From positions 1 to 51,864 of the forward strand of contig JAFWKQ010000001.1 in the NCBI GenBank assembly GCA_017545665.1: 51,864 bases of DNA. The letters run 5' to 3'. Position 1 is the stretch's first letter. Each line of letters starts with the position of its first letter. The notes under the pieces are model-generated. The model was not told the DNA's origin and ran no database searches. It worked only from the letters and a program-made list of their open reading frames with translations. Shown here piece after piece: positions 38,101 to 45,549 of the stretch. The position numbers and the translations under genes are program-made. The stretch is from Atopobiaceae bacterium (lineage in GTDB: Bacteria > Actinomycetota > Coriobacteriia > Coriobacteriales > Atopobiaceae).

Positions 38101-40652
38101 GTGCCTGCCGCCTCGGCTCTCTGTCCGGTACTGGCGATGGTGCTCGACCATGCCAAAACGTCCGACGCGGACATGCCGACGATTGCGCCCATCGAGCCGA
38201 TGCGCTCGGCGATGTTGGCAATCTCGGTCTCGGTCGAAGCGCCGTTGTTGCCCAGTCGGACGAGCGCGTCGGAGAAGCCTTCGTAGTCCTCAGCCGTGAG
38301 GTGGAGGATGTTGCTGAGGTGTCCGAGCACCGTAGCCGCAGACTCAGTGTCAAGGTTGGTCGCTACGTCGATGTTTGAGATGGCGGTCGCAAAGGCTTCG
38401 AGGTCTTCCGTAGCGACACCAAGCTCGCCGCCGATTGCCTGAATCTCAAGAATCTGGTCGGCGCTCGTGACGTGCGTGCGCGAGAAGTCGATTGCGCTCT
38501 TGCGAAGCGCCTCGAACTGTTCCTCGGTACCCTCGACGGTCTTGCGCATGTCGCGGTACGCGGAGTCGATGGTTGAGCTTGCATCGACCATCTTGTAGCC
38601 GAGCGCCGTGACGAGCGGCGTAACCGTCGCGGAGAGCGTCATGCCGATGGTCTTGATGGTTGACGGGTTGAGGATGCTGCCCGCGCTGGGCTTCAGCGCC
38701 TCGGACGCCTCTTTCAGCTCAATCTTTGCCTTCTCGGTCTCGCCAGCCACCTTCTGCGCCGCGCTCGCGGTCTTGGCAAGCTCGTTCTCGGTCTTGGCGG
38801 AGTCGTACGCCGCCTCTAGCTCGTTCTCCTTGGCCTTGGCCTTGTCGAGGTCTACGCCAAGCTCCTTGAGCTTTCCCTGCGCCTTCTCAATCTCGTCATC
38901 TGGGCTGCGGAAAATCCTGACCTCACTGGTCTTCTCAAGCTCCTTGATGGAGTCCTTGAGCCTTTCGACCTTGTCGCGCTGGGTGTCATAGGCACCTTGG
39001 GCGCGTCGCATCTCCTTCTCAGGGGCCACGATGTCTTTGTTGAAGTCCTTTACGGCACCCTGCGCGGATTCGTAGGTGACCTTGAGCTGGTCAATCTCGT
39101 TCTGGACGATGTTGAGCTGCTGAACCAGCTCCATTGCCTCGTCACCAGACGAGACGTTTTCAAGGGCGTTGCTGAGTTCCCCAAGCTCCTTCTCTAGCTC
39201 ATCGAGCTTCGCCTTGTATCCATCAGCCTTCGCCTTGGCATCGTCGAACTTGGCCTGTGCATCGCCGAGCTTCTTCTGGGCCTCGTTGACCTTATCCTGA
39301 GCCTCCTTGAGCTTCGTCATCTCGACGTTGAGCTGTTGGGTCTTCTTCTGCCAATTGGCGACATGGTCGCTGTAGGCGGCGAGGGTCGTGTCGCCCTTCA
39401 TGTTCGAGATGTACTGCTGAAGGTTCTTAATCTCGTCTTCGAGGTTCATGACCGTCGCGCGCTGCTCGTTGAGGTCTTTCTTAGCGACGCGAGCGGCCTC
39501 AGCGGATTCCTCAATCCACTTCGAGAGGTCTTGATGGCCCTTAGCGGCCTCGGTAGCGCCGCTCGCGTTGAGCATGTCCATCTCGCGCTGAAGCAGCTCG
39601 GTCTTCTCCTGCGAGAGCGCTACCTTCTGGTTCAGGTCGCTGAAATGGCGCGCCGCGACGGTGACGTTCGTCGGGTCGACCTTCATGGCCTCGCCCGTAC
39701 GTGCTAGGTCATCGTCGACGTTCTTGATGGCCGCGTCGAGCGTGCGAACCTTGGCCTCAATCTCTTGGAAGTCATCGGACATGACGGTCGGGTTGAGCGA
39801 GTCATCGAGCTTGCGCATGGTCTGCGACATGCCCTCAATCTCGGCGTTGAAGCGCTCGATGTCGGTGCCGAGCTGGTCGTACTTCAGCGCGTCATCAAAG
39901 GCCTTCTTCTCCTGCTGCGCGTCCTTGAACGACTTCTGTAGCTCACGGACGTTCGAGATTGCGGAGTCCTCGATGACGATGCCGAGGTCTCGCGCGTCCT
40001 TTATGACATCGTCCAAGTCCAAACCGCGCTTGAACATGTCATGGAAGTTGAGTTCCTTGAACCGCGTCAACTTCTCAAGCTCTGCGTCGCTGATGATTGG
40101 CCTTTCGTCAAGGCCCTGCTTGCGAGCGGTGTTAATCTGCTCCAACTTCGTCTTGAAGGCACTGAGCGAGGTTGTCGTGCTCATGAGCTGGCGAGCGGTG
40201 TCGGGCTGGATGCCGCACACCTTCTGCGCGAAGTCCTTGCCCTCGCTGCGCGCCATCTTGTTCCATGCGTCGTAAATCTTCGCGAGCGTGTCGGTCAGCC
40301 CAGCGAACCTCTGGTCAGCCTGCTTCGCGGCGAGCGAAAGGTTCTCGGTCTGCTCGACAACTTCCCTTACGGACTTCTCCCTGCCGCCAATCTTGACGAT
40401 GGAGTCACCGAGCTGATCCATTGCCTTGCGGGCAATCTGTACCTTCGACTGCAAGCTCTGCATGCGGTCGCTCGTGAGCTTCACGCGCGTGTCAACGTTG
40501 CGCAGGCTGTTCGGGTCGAACTGCATGGCCTGCGTCGCCTGCCTGATTCGGCTTTGCAGCTCCGCCGCACTCTTGGTGGACGCCTTGAGCGCGTTGGTGA
40601 GCTTGGTCGTGTTGCCGCCAATGCGAATCTCAAGGCCTGCATACTCAGCCAT
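35139..40652 (-). CDS. Tail tape measure protein, 1837 aa
   Basis: The longest gene. N-terminal half: helical repeats and coiled coil (YAGLEIRIGGNTTKLTNALK, and many E/K-rich helices). Around residues 690-1000: a TP901-type phage tail tape measure core (VDASSTIDSAYRDMRKTVEG, LSNILHLTAEDYEGFSDAL, GMSASDVLAWSSTIASTG, DFVQAWENDPTKVMQAFIQG). Near residues 1170-1270: hydrophobic segments that may enter the host membrane. It sets tail length; at about 0.15 nm per residue, a tail near 270 nm is expected. Start chosen: ATG 40652 after AGGTGATTCGC rather than GTG three codons earlier. Confidence 0.95.
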   Translation of the reverse strand: MAEYAGLEIRIGGNTTKLTNALKASTKSAAELQSRIRQATQAMQFDPNSLRNVDTRVKLTSDRMQSLQSKVQIARKAMDQLGDSIVKIGGREKSVREVVEQTENLSLAAKQADQRFAGLTDTLAKIYDAWNKMARSEGKDFAQKVCGIQPDTARQLMSTTTSLSAFKTKLEQINTARKQGLDERPIISDAELEKLTRFKELNFHDMFKRGLDLDDVIKDARDLGIVIEDSAISNVRELQKSFKDAQQEKKAFDDALKYDQLGTDIERFNAEIEGMSQTMRKLDDSLNPTVMSDDFQEIEAKVRTLDAAIKNVDDDLARTGEAMKVDPTNVTVAARHFSDLNQKVALSQEKTELLQREMDMLNASGATEAAKGHQDLSKWIEESAEAARVAKKDLNEQRATVMNLEDEIKNLQQYISNMKGDTTLAAYSDHVANWQKKTQQLNVEMTKLKEAQDKVNEAQKKLGDAQAKFDDAKAKADGYKAKLDELEKELGELSNALENVSSGDEAMELVQQLNIVQNEIDQLKVTYESAQGAVKDFNKDIVAPEKEMRRAQGAYDTQRDKVERLKDSIKELEKTSEVRIFRSPDDEIEKAQGKLKELGVDLDKAKAKENELEAAYDSAKTENELAKTASAAQKVAGETEKAKIELKEASEALKPSAGSILNPSTIKTIGMTLSATVTPLVTALGYKMVDASSTIDSAYRDMRKTVEGTEEQFEALRKSAIDFSRTHVTSADQILEIQAIGGELGVATEDLEAFATAISNIDVATNLDTESAATVLGHLSNILHLTAEDYEGFSDALVRLGNNGASTETEIANIAERIGSMGAIVGMSASDVLAWSSTIASTGQRAEAAGTAISKTMSFFETAVASAGGNIDATFESVNAAVDESGDKLTVFANMMGMSADEFSEAWETDSEAVFGELSANMEAAKNSLQGIADVAHMSADDFVQAWENDPTKVMQAFIQGLNDIEAAGGSADAVLQGFKITSVRQKQAIEGLMQTIDGLDDNLRMSEDAWKGISDQWGEAGDAANEAAKKAEGFSGQLQIMKNIGQNALAELGEGAAPWIKSLSGAIQTASEWFSSLSVEQKKWIVAAGGMAAAIGPLLSIGATAMTSYDEFGEWVNKTVTGLELVKRAAASGDETIESLGDETMTMMSKVKLVAGSFGMSIVKGLALGLVVGGIALIVSKLVDLYRTYRDHERATKGLSDALLNVGSVSEFTASDIELVGSSLRELASDSEDYESRLADLANTIEDSNRQYGAFAGQMDYYGSVIEELGGKTGLTGDEAYKLEAALMAVNDACGTTYGLDEYNNIIDTTTGKILEQNDVILANIDARKQQALIDYYSDDYAQAVSEWAAAQDKLNEAQEKYNTLTQDDGRKKYFEHARSVYGSNFDESKIAAAYEKEVSDAEKAMSNYRSEMSRAGDAMTKLDYKIADANRELNKNKDVLEQAAKAQEEFDKRNDTVAADVTGNMNRLSKAVDEIGGTNGGFNAMAEGLKAVHANADELNKVDMNRLAAAFSDAGGSMEQVISALEDGGVQMWTWNSALEQVPEAAERMSTLTASAFQSMYEQAGEDLEATMTLIAGLDEVKVGDKTFYIGDNGSIFDTEGKIYDIRNDLAEIPSEVITQYYVDDSDAAQAALDTKAQLEALGDEAPTPTVELNDKASEDTKTLQGDLNKLDATKAFPTANLDDYASAKLDSIQRKMWSIDGMRATATVTTVEKTTKQATGGMNNRPVIPRHAAGYIATKATLTNQGWIGEDGVEAVANWATGGAVVPLTNKKYMLPIADAIADGMTRRIGSAAPASGGNTYIIGDLTVAPDSALAKAMDATFDEAQRLTRMGRR

Positions 40653-40661
40653 GCGAATCAC

Positions 40662-40955
40662 CTACCCAAGCATGCTTCTTATGTCTTCCTGCGTGGCCTT
40701 GCGTACGGTCACGTCAGTCTCTTCTTCCTGTTTGGACGGCCTCGCGTCGTTCATCGCGGCGAGGTCGAAGATAATCTCCCCGTATGGCATCACGGAAAGC
40801 TCGTGTCGGGAGTAGCCCATCCTGAGCGCTGACAGCCACACCTTCGTGTAGTGCAGGCGGTCTGGCTCGTCGCTACTCTCCTTCTCGTCCTTGCCTTGCT
40901 GCTTCCCTAGCTGCCTTAGCGAATCGGGCGGAGAGGGTACGAAAGGTGGCATCAA
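40662..40955 (-). CDS. Tail assembly chaperone, frameshift extension (gpT-like)
   Basis: This frame overlaps the end of the chaperone gene upstream by 83 bases, lies one base further in frame (+1, equal to -2), and has no convincing start of its own. In lambda-like phages the second chaperone is made by ribosomal frameshifting before the tape measure gene, and the position here is exact. Content: Lys/Asp/Ser-rich linker, then LHYTKVWLSALRMGYSRHEL and GEIIFDLAAMND, similar to GT-type ends. Only the part after the slip would be translated. Confidence 0.65.
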   Translation of the reverse strand: MMPPFVPSPPDSLRQLGKQQGKDEKESSDEPDRLHYTKVWLSALRMGYSRHELSVMPYGEIIFDLAAMNDARPSKQEEETDVTVRKATQEDIRSMLG

Positions 40956-41343
40956 TCTCCTTGGTCACGCACTCGTGAAGGTCGGAGAAGTCGATGATGT
41001 CAGCCGCGTGAGACTCGATGAGTTCCGCGTAGTCGGGGATGGGGTCGACGCCCTTGTTGAGCCCCGCAACGTCGGCGGAGCGCAGCATCGCCCACGTGGC
41101 TCGCATGTCGGCGTCCCAGTCGATGCCGACGAGCGCGGAGAAGGTTCCCTCGCCGTCCTCGCCAGTGTCCATCACGTCGTTGATGAGCGAGTGGTGCTTG
41201 GACGCGGGTTCCTCCATGAACGCCTGCTCGTAGAGCTTGAGCGCGTACATCGAGCAGACGGCGACGTGAACGTCATCGCCCTCGCCCCATCGGAGCGGGT
41301 TGTGAATTCCCTTGCCAGAGGCGTTCTTGAACTTGATAAGCAT
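40873..41343 (-). CDS. Tail assembly chaperone (gpG-like), 156 aa
   Basis: Size, acidic helical character and position between major tail protein and tape measure fit gpG-type chaperones that load onto the tape measure. Sequence parts: IHNPLRWGEGDDVHVAVC, LKLYEQAFMEE, YAELIESHAADIIDFSD, and a basic helical end AKAAREAARQGREG just before TAG. An SD-like GAAGGAG lies immediately upstream of the stop, where a +1 shift into the next frame could happen. Confidence 0.75.
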   Translation of the reverse strand: MLIKFKNASGKGIHNPLRWGEGDDVHVAVCSMYALKLYEQAFMEEPASKHHSLINDVMDTGEDGEGTFSALVGIDWDADMRATWAMLRSADVAGLNKGVDPIPDYAELIESHAADIIDFSDLHECVTKEIDATFRTLSARFAKAAREAARQGREGE

Positions 41344-41379
41344 TGGTAAACACTCCTGTCTGTGTTTGGATATGCGAGA

Positions 41380-41416
41380 GGCCCCGCAGCGCAGTGACAG
41401 GATGCGCTACGGGGCC
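41380..41416. other. Intergenic hairpin after the major tail protein gene
   Basis: A 14-base stem with one mismatch (GGCCCCGCAGCGCA / TGCGCTACGGGGCC) around a nine-base loop, without a T run. Such a hairpin after the highly expressed tail tube gene may stabilise its mRNA or partly reduce transcription into the chaperones. Confidence 0.55.
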
Positions 41417-41448
41417 GTCTCATTCAGTTAGTGTTCGTGCCTTACCCA

Positions 41449-42021
41449 TTAAACCTTGGTAGGAACAGGCACGGCGGAGTACCAGCCAGCGAAGGCGGTG
41501 TCCGAGGTGCATGCGGAGCCCTTGACGATGTTCTTGGTCCCGCCGCCGAACGTGAAGTCCTTGCCGATGGCCGTGAACTCAAGGTCCTGGGTGTCCGGAG
41601 TGGTGGAGTCGGACTTGGTGTTGGCGCTGGGGGTGGAGCGCTGCGCGGTGCAGTTGAAGAAGACGTAGCGCTTCTGGTCTGCGTCGCCCTCGACCTGATA
41701 CAGCAGGGCGAAGGACTTGGGGTTGGCGTCAGCGATCTCGACCTGCATGCCGTTGTCATCCACGACCTCGCCGAGAACGTCCACGCCGAACTGGGCGGGA
41801 ACCTTGGCGAGGGTGAGGGTGCCAGTGTAGCCAGAGTTGACTGCGGGAGCCACGAAGTAAGTGATGTTGTCAGCGTAGAACTTCTCAGGCTCGGAACCCT
41901 CGCGATTGAGGGTGAGGCTCACGGCACCAGGGAGAGCCACGGGGGTGCCATAGGTGCCGTTGGTGAGGACGGAGTAATACGCCCTAGAGAGTCCAAACTG
42001 GACTTTGGAAAGCTCGGCCAT
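41449..42021 (-). CDS. Major tail (tube) protein, 190 aa
   Basis: Typical Gram-positive siphovirus tube protein: VQFGLSRAYYSVLTNGTYG, LPGAVSLTLNREGSEPEKFY, NITYFVAPAVNSGYTGTLTL, VPAQFGVDVLGEVVDDNG, KRYVFFNCTAQR, DLEFTAIGKDF, and AFAGWYSAV at the end. Subunits stack as hexamers to build the tube. ATG at 42021 after AGGAGGCC; followed by a strong hairpin. Confidence 0.9.
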   Translation of the reverse strand: MAELSKVQFGLSRAYYSVLTNGTYGTPVALPGAVSLTLNREGSEPEKFYADNITYFVAPAVNSGYTGTLTLAKVPAQFGVDVLGEVVDDNGMQVEIADANPKSFALLYQVEGDADQKRYVFFNCTAQRSTPSANTKSDSTTPDTQDLEFTAIGKDFTFGGGTKNIVKGSACTSDTAFAGWYSAVPVPTKV

Positions 42022-42030
42022 GATGGCCTC

Positions 42031-42366
42031 CTATTCTTCTTTGTAGTGGTAGGTGAAGTCGTACTGCTCGATGTGGCAGACCTCGGACTCAGACCATCCG
42101 CCCGTCTCGTCGGGGACGCATCCAAGCGAGAGGATTGCGTCTCTGACAAGCTTCTCGACGTCCTCGTTGGAAGCCTTCTCAAAAAGCTCCACGTGGAACC
42201 TCGGCAGGCTCGCGTACACGGTTCCGTCAGCGACGAATCCGCCCATAGACTCGACCTTGTAGACGAAGAAGGGCGGCGTCGGTGCCTTGCCCACTGGGTA
42301 GGCGTCCTGCCGACCAGGGATTCCGGTCGCGAGGAGCGCCGCGTAAACGACTGACTTTGCGCTCAT
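42031..42366 (-). CDS. Tail terminator/head-tail joining protein, 111 aa
   Basis: The pattern VYAALLATGIPG, APTPPFFVYKVES, SLPRFHVELFEK, VEKLVRDAILSLG, YDFTYHYKE matches DUF3168/minor-capsid-type tail terminators that cap the tube at the head side. ATG at 42366 overlaps the upstream stop (ATGA). Position directly before the tube gene supports this. Confidence 0.8.
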   Translation of the reverse strand: MSAKSVVYAALLATGIPGRQDAYPVGKAPTPPFFVYKVESMGGFVADGTVYASLPRFHVELFEKASNEDVEKLVRDAILSLGCVPDETGGWSESEVCHIEQYDFTYHYKEE

Positions 42367-42752
42367 CGCAGCCCCCTCGCTATGTACTCGCCCAGATGGT
42401 CGCGGGCGAACTTGAAGGCGTAGTTGGCGGCGGGCTTGACGTGCTCAAACGCCCTCGTCCTGCCGCCGCCTATCTTCGCGTGGCCCTTCTCAAGGAGGTG
42501 CGGAAGACCAGGCTTCCGCGAGAAGATGTGGCCCTCTACGCCGTGCTTCTGCCGCAGCGTGCGGTAGGTGACGGACTTGCCGTACTTCCAGTCGAAGGCC
42601 TTGGCGTTCTTGCGCCACTCGTTGCGACCCTCCACGAGCGCGTCATGGACGAGGTCGAACACGGCATCGTCCGCGCTGTCGACTATGCCGTCGAGGATGT
42701 CTGACAGCGCGGAAGCGAACTCGTCTTCCTCGACCCAGATGTTCCTAGCCAT
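42363..42752 (-). CDS. HK97 gp10-like head-tail joining protein, 129 aa
   Basis: Start ATG 42752 after AGGAACG; the open frame beyond it is not used. Typical gp10-like features: FASALSDILDGIVDSADDAV, a central VTYRTLRQKHG, LEKGHAKIGGG and the end FKFARDHLGEYI. These proteins form the joining ring between connector and tail. Overlaps the upstream gene by eight bases. Confidence 0.8.
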   Translation of the reverse strand: MARNIWVEEDEFASALSDILDGIVDSADDAVFDLVHDALVEGRNEWRKNAKAFDWKYGKSVTYRTLRQKHGVEGHIFSRKPGLPHLLEKGHAKIGGGRTRAFEHVKPAANYAFKFARDHLGEYIARGLR

Positions 42753-43062
42753 TGTCGTTCCTAGCGTGGGTGGCGTAGGTGAGGATGGTGTTGTCACCGC
42801 GCGTCGTGGAGTAGCTTAGGTCGTACTCGCGGCCATTGAAGACCGCCTGAGACTGGCCAGCGTAGTCCACCGTGCGAACCTCGACCTGAAGCTCAGGCTT
42901 TAGCCCGAGCTGCGCCGCCGTCGCCCACGTCTCGAAGCCGACCGTGCGGACGTTGCAGAAGACCTGCGTGTCGACGGGCTCGCCCTCGACCTCGCAGCCG
43001 TCCTCGTCGACGGTCATGTTGGCCTCGATGTCACGGAGCAGGATTACGGAGTTCCAACGCAT
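42745..43062 (-). CDS. Head-tail adaptor (stopper-like), 105 aa
   Basis: Beta-rich protein (SVILLRDIEANMTVDEDGCE, TQVFCNVRTVGFETW, PELQVEVRTVDYAGQ, AVFNGREYDLSYST) with the size and place of SPP1 gp16/HK97 gp7-like stoppers. ATG at 43062 overlaps the upstream stop by one base. Confidence 0.75.
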   Translation of the reverse strand: MRWNSVILLRDIEANMTVDEDGCEVEGEPVDTQVFCNVRTVGFETWATAAQLGLKPELQVEVRTVDYAGQSQAVFNGREYDLSYSTTRGDNTILTYATHARNDNG

Positions 43063-43400
43063 CAGCCCTCCGTCTCATACACGGCGTTGAAGCGACTGTT
43101 GAGAAGCGAGCAGACGATGGAGTCGTAGGACTTCTCGAAGCGCTCCGCCTCGTCGTTGTCGTAGCCGTAGTTCGCCTTCGCGTAGGTGACGATGGCCCGC
43201 TTCGCCATGACTGGCAGCGCTTCCTCGTCGATGTCATCGAAGGAGAACGTCGGTTCCATGGGGTCGGTGCCAAGCCACGTGACGGACACGCCCTTGTTCG
43301 CCATATCGAACATGGCGGCGGTGATGAGGCCTTCGACCTCGGAGTCGGTGGCGTCATGGCTCACCCTGACAGCTACCTTCACGTCATCGAACAGAGCCAT
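43062..43400 (-). CDS. Head-tail connector (gp6-like), 112 aa
   Basis: The helical pattern ALFDDVKVAVRVSHDATDSE, VEGLITAAMFDMANKGV, PVMAKRAIVTYAKANYGYDN, ERFEKSYDSIVCSLLN is that of phage gp6/gp15 connectors that dock under the portal. Start ATG 43400; three codons earlier a GTG/ATG is possible but weaker. Confidence 0.85.
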   Translation of the reverse strand: MALFDDVKVAVRVSHDATDSEVEGLITAAMFDMANKGVSVTWLGTDPMEPTFSFDDIDEEALPVMAKRAIVTYAKANYGYDNDEAERFEKSYDSIVCSLLNSRFNAVYETEG

Positions 43401-43414
43401 GACTACCACCTTTC

Positions 43415-43594
43415 TTATTCCGCTGCCTTTTCCTCGGCCTTCGGCTTCTTGGGACGCGGCGCGCGCTTGGCGGGAGCCTTATCGCGCGTCTCGGGAGTGA
43501 CGGGAGCCACGGCCTCGACGAGCACGGCACCCTCGGGCGCGTGTCCGTCCTCGAAGCTCCAAAAGACGCCGCGCCACTTGTACGTGCGCAGCAT
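43415..43594 (-). CDS. 59-aa protein downstream of the capsid gene, Lys/Pro/Ala tail
   Basis: The ATG at 43594 overlaps the capsid TAA (TAATG). The first half (TYKWRGVFWSFEDGHAPEGA) is a small beta unit. The second half is a disordered, basic, Pro-rich tail (APAKRAPRPKKPKAEEKAAE). Short genes like this often follow the capsid gene and encode head-decoration or connector accessory proteins. No family recognised. Confidence 0.7.
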   Translation of the reverse strand: MLRTYKWRGVFWSFEDGHAPEGAVLVEAVAPVTPETRDKAPAKRAPRPKKPKAEEKAAE

Positions 43595-44862
43595 TACGAA
43601 GCCGCCACGGTGATGTTGACGAAGCCAGCGGGACGGCGCACGGCCAGCTTCTCGCGAACCTCGGCACGGATGGTCATGAGGTTCTTGATGAAGTCATCCT
43701 GATCCGTGTTCACGGCCTCGACGGTGACGCCCTCGGCCTTGGTGACGAGGGTCGCGCAGGTGTCGAACGCGCCGACAACGACGTGGTTTGCGGTGAGCTG
43801 GTTGGACAGCACGATGGGCAGGTTCCAGATGTTCTCCGAGTGCAGGGCCTCGAAGTAGCCGCCGCCGTAGTAGTCGTTGGTCTGGTTCTTGCCGATGCGC
43901 AGAATCTTCCAGATGTCGGGGGTCATGACGATGGCGTTGGCGGGACGGCCAGACTGGGTCATGACATCGGCGATTGCGTTGGCGATCTCGTCGGCAATCT
44001 TGACAGCCGTGCGGGTCACGGCGGTGGTGGCACCGATGGTCTGGATGCCGGAGGTGGCGAGCAGGTTGGCGATGACCTTGCCCTGGCGCTTCAGGTTCAG
44101 CTCGTACACGAGTCGACCGTCGATTGCGGAGGCGAGGAAGCCGTAGTCATCAATCAGCTCGTCAGATTCCTTGATGTAGGCGGCGACCTTCTCAAGGGTG
44201 ACGGTGGTCGGGGTCGGGTCGGCGAAGTGAACCTTGGACTTGGCGGTACCCTCGGAGATGGAGTTGGCGATGGTGCCCTCCATAGCGCCCTCGGTGAAGA
44301 AGGTGAGGGTGTTGCCCTCGATGACCTCGCGGCCAAGCAGGTTCAGGACGCCCATGGACTCGCGGACGCCCTCGACGATGTTGGTGTCGTAGGTGGTGAT
44401 AGCGGCCTGAAGCGCGGCACCGGACGGGCTGACGTTGATGTCGGCTGCGGCGCGTGCATAGGCGGGCGCGACGATGTGGAAGGACTTTGCGTGACCCTCG
44501 CGCTTCACGTGCTCTGCGAAGTGAGCGCCAAGGGAGCGTGCCTGCTGCGTGGGCATGGTGGGTGCCTCCTGGTTCTTGGAGTCGTTGACGGCGGCGGTGG
44601 CGACGGACTCGACGGTGGAGCCGCCACCGTTGATGACGAGCTGGCGCTTCTCGGCGTTGAGGGCCGCGAGGTTGGCGCGGTGCTCGTCCTCGGCCTTGTA
44701 CAGGTTCATCTCGGAGTCGATGGACTCCATCTGCTCGATGGTCACGTCCTCGGGCAGGTTGGCGGAGAGTTCAAGCACCTCCGCGCGGCGGGTCATGTAG
44801 GCCTCGCCGTCCATGCGACGCAGCTCGACCGCGCCCATGGGGGTGAACTCGGAAATGAGCAT
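43594..44862 (-). CDS. HK97-type major capsid protein, 422 aa
   Basis: Residues 1-110 form a helical delta/scaffold region (LPEDVTIEQMESIDSEMNLY, ANLAALNAEKRQLV) probably removed by the protease. The mature part has standard HK97 features: DTNIVEGVRESMGVLNLLG, NTLTFFTEGAMEG, VTLEKVAAYIKESDELIDDY (E-loop and A-domain lead), ANAIVMTPDIWKILR, and GYFEALHSENIWNLPIVLSN. Builds the icosahedral head. ATG at 44862 after AAGGAG. Confidence 0.95.
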   Translation of the reverse strand: MLISEFTPMGAVELRRMDGEAYMTRRAEVLELSANLPEDVTIEQMESIDSEMNLYKAEDEHRANLAALNAEKRQLVINGGGSTVESVATAAVNDSKNQEAPTMPTQQARSLGAHFAEHVKREGHAKSFHIVAPAYARAAADINVSPSGAALQAAITTYDTNIVEGVRESMGVLNLLGREVIEGNTLTFFTEGAMEGTIANSISEGTAKSKVHFADPTPTTVTLEKVAAYIKESDELIDDYGFLASAIDGRLVYELNLKRQGKVIANLLATSGIQTIGATTAVTRTAVKIADEIANAIADVMTQSGRPANAIVMTPDIWKILRIGKNQTNDYYGGGYFEALHSENIWNLPIVLSNQLTANHVVVGAFDTCATLVTKAEGVTVEAVNTDQDDFIKNLMTIRAEVREKLAVRRPAGFVNITVAAS

Positions 44863-44873
44863 CCTCGTTCTCC

Positions 44874-45539
44874 TTACTGTCGAAGTTGCATAGCTTTGGC
44901 CCTCAGCTCCATGCGCTTACGTCTAAGCTCGGTGGCTTCCTTGGCCTTCAACGCGCTTTGAAGTCGCTCCGCCTCAATCCTCTTGATCGCTCCGTCAAGG
45001 TAGGAACGCGCGCTAATCTCTGTGTTGGGATCGGCAGGATGATCGACTCCTGCCACATCAAAAATCTTACTAACCCGATGAATCGTCGAGGTAAACCGCT
45101 TGGCTTCCTCGTCGTACACGTCCTCGATGCTGTCCCAGTCGGGCATGAAGCCCCACGACATGCGAGTGATAAGCCCTGTGGCAATGTCCTCATACATGCT
45201 TCTGGAACTACTTGTGCTACCGAGGTCTGCGGCCACGAACAGGCCGTGAAGCTGCGGCTCGACCACGAGGGTGTTGTTGCTCATGCGAGCGAACGGACGC
45301 CCGTTGTGATTGAACTGGAAAATCACGTCGCTCATGTCGCAGTCGCGGAAGGCGTCGGGGTCGATAATCTCCCAGTACTCGACTCCGTCCCACTCGTAGA
45401 GCAGGTACGGGTCGTTGAACGTGGAGGCATAGCCCTCCACGTAGTAGTCGGTGTCGAAGCGCTTCTCGGCACCCACGGAGACGGGCGCGAGAGGCGTGAG
45501 CAGCGAGCGGTACTGTCGCTCGTGCGGCTTTGCTGGCAT
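44874..45539 (-). CDS. Prohead (HK97-type serine) protease, 221 aa
   Basis: Start ATG 45539 after AAGGAGG. Core: YYVEGYASTFNDPYLLYEWD, DVIFQFNHNGRPFARMSNNT (His of the catalytic set), LFVAADLGSTSSSRSMYED, IATGLITRMSWGFM, RVSKIFDVAGVDHPADPNTE, ISARS (candidate catalytic Ser). The C-terminal helix is Lys/Arg/Glu-rich. It lies between portal and capsid genes, as usual, and would cut the capsid delta domain during maturation. Confidence 0.88.
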   Translation of the reverse strand: MPAKPHERQYRSLLTPLAPVSVGAEKRFDTDYYVEGYASTFNDPYLLYEWDGVEYWEIIDPDAFRDCDMSDVIFQFNHNGRPFARMSNNTLVVEPQLHGLFVAADLGSTSSSRSMYEDIATGLITRMSWGFMPDWDSIEDVYDEEAKRFTSTIHRVSKIFDVAGVDHPADPNTEISARSYLDGAIKRIEAERLQSALKAKEATELRRKRMELRAKAMQLRQ

Positions 45540-45549
45540 ATCTGCCTCC

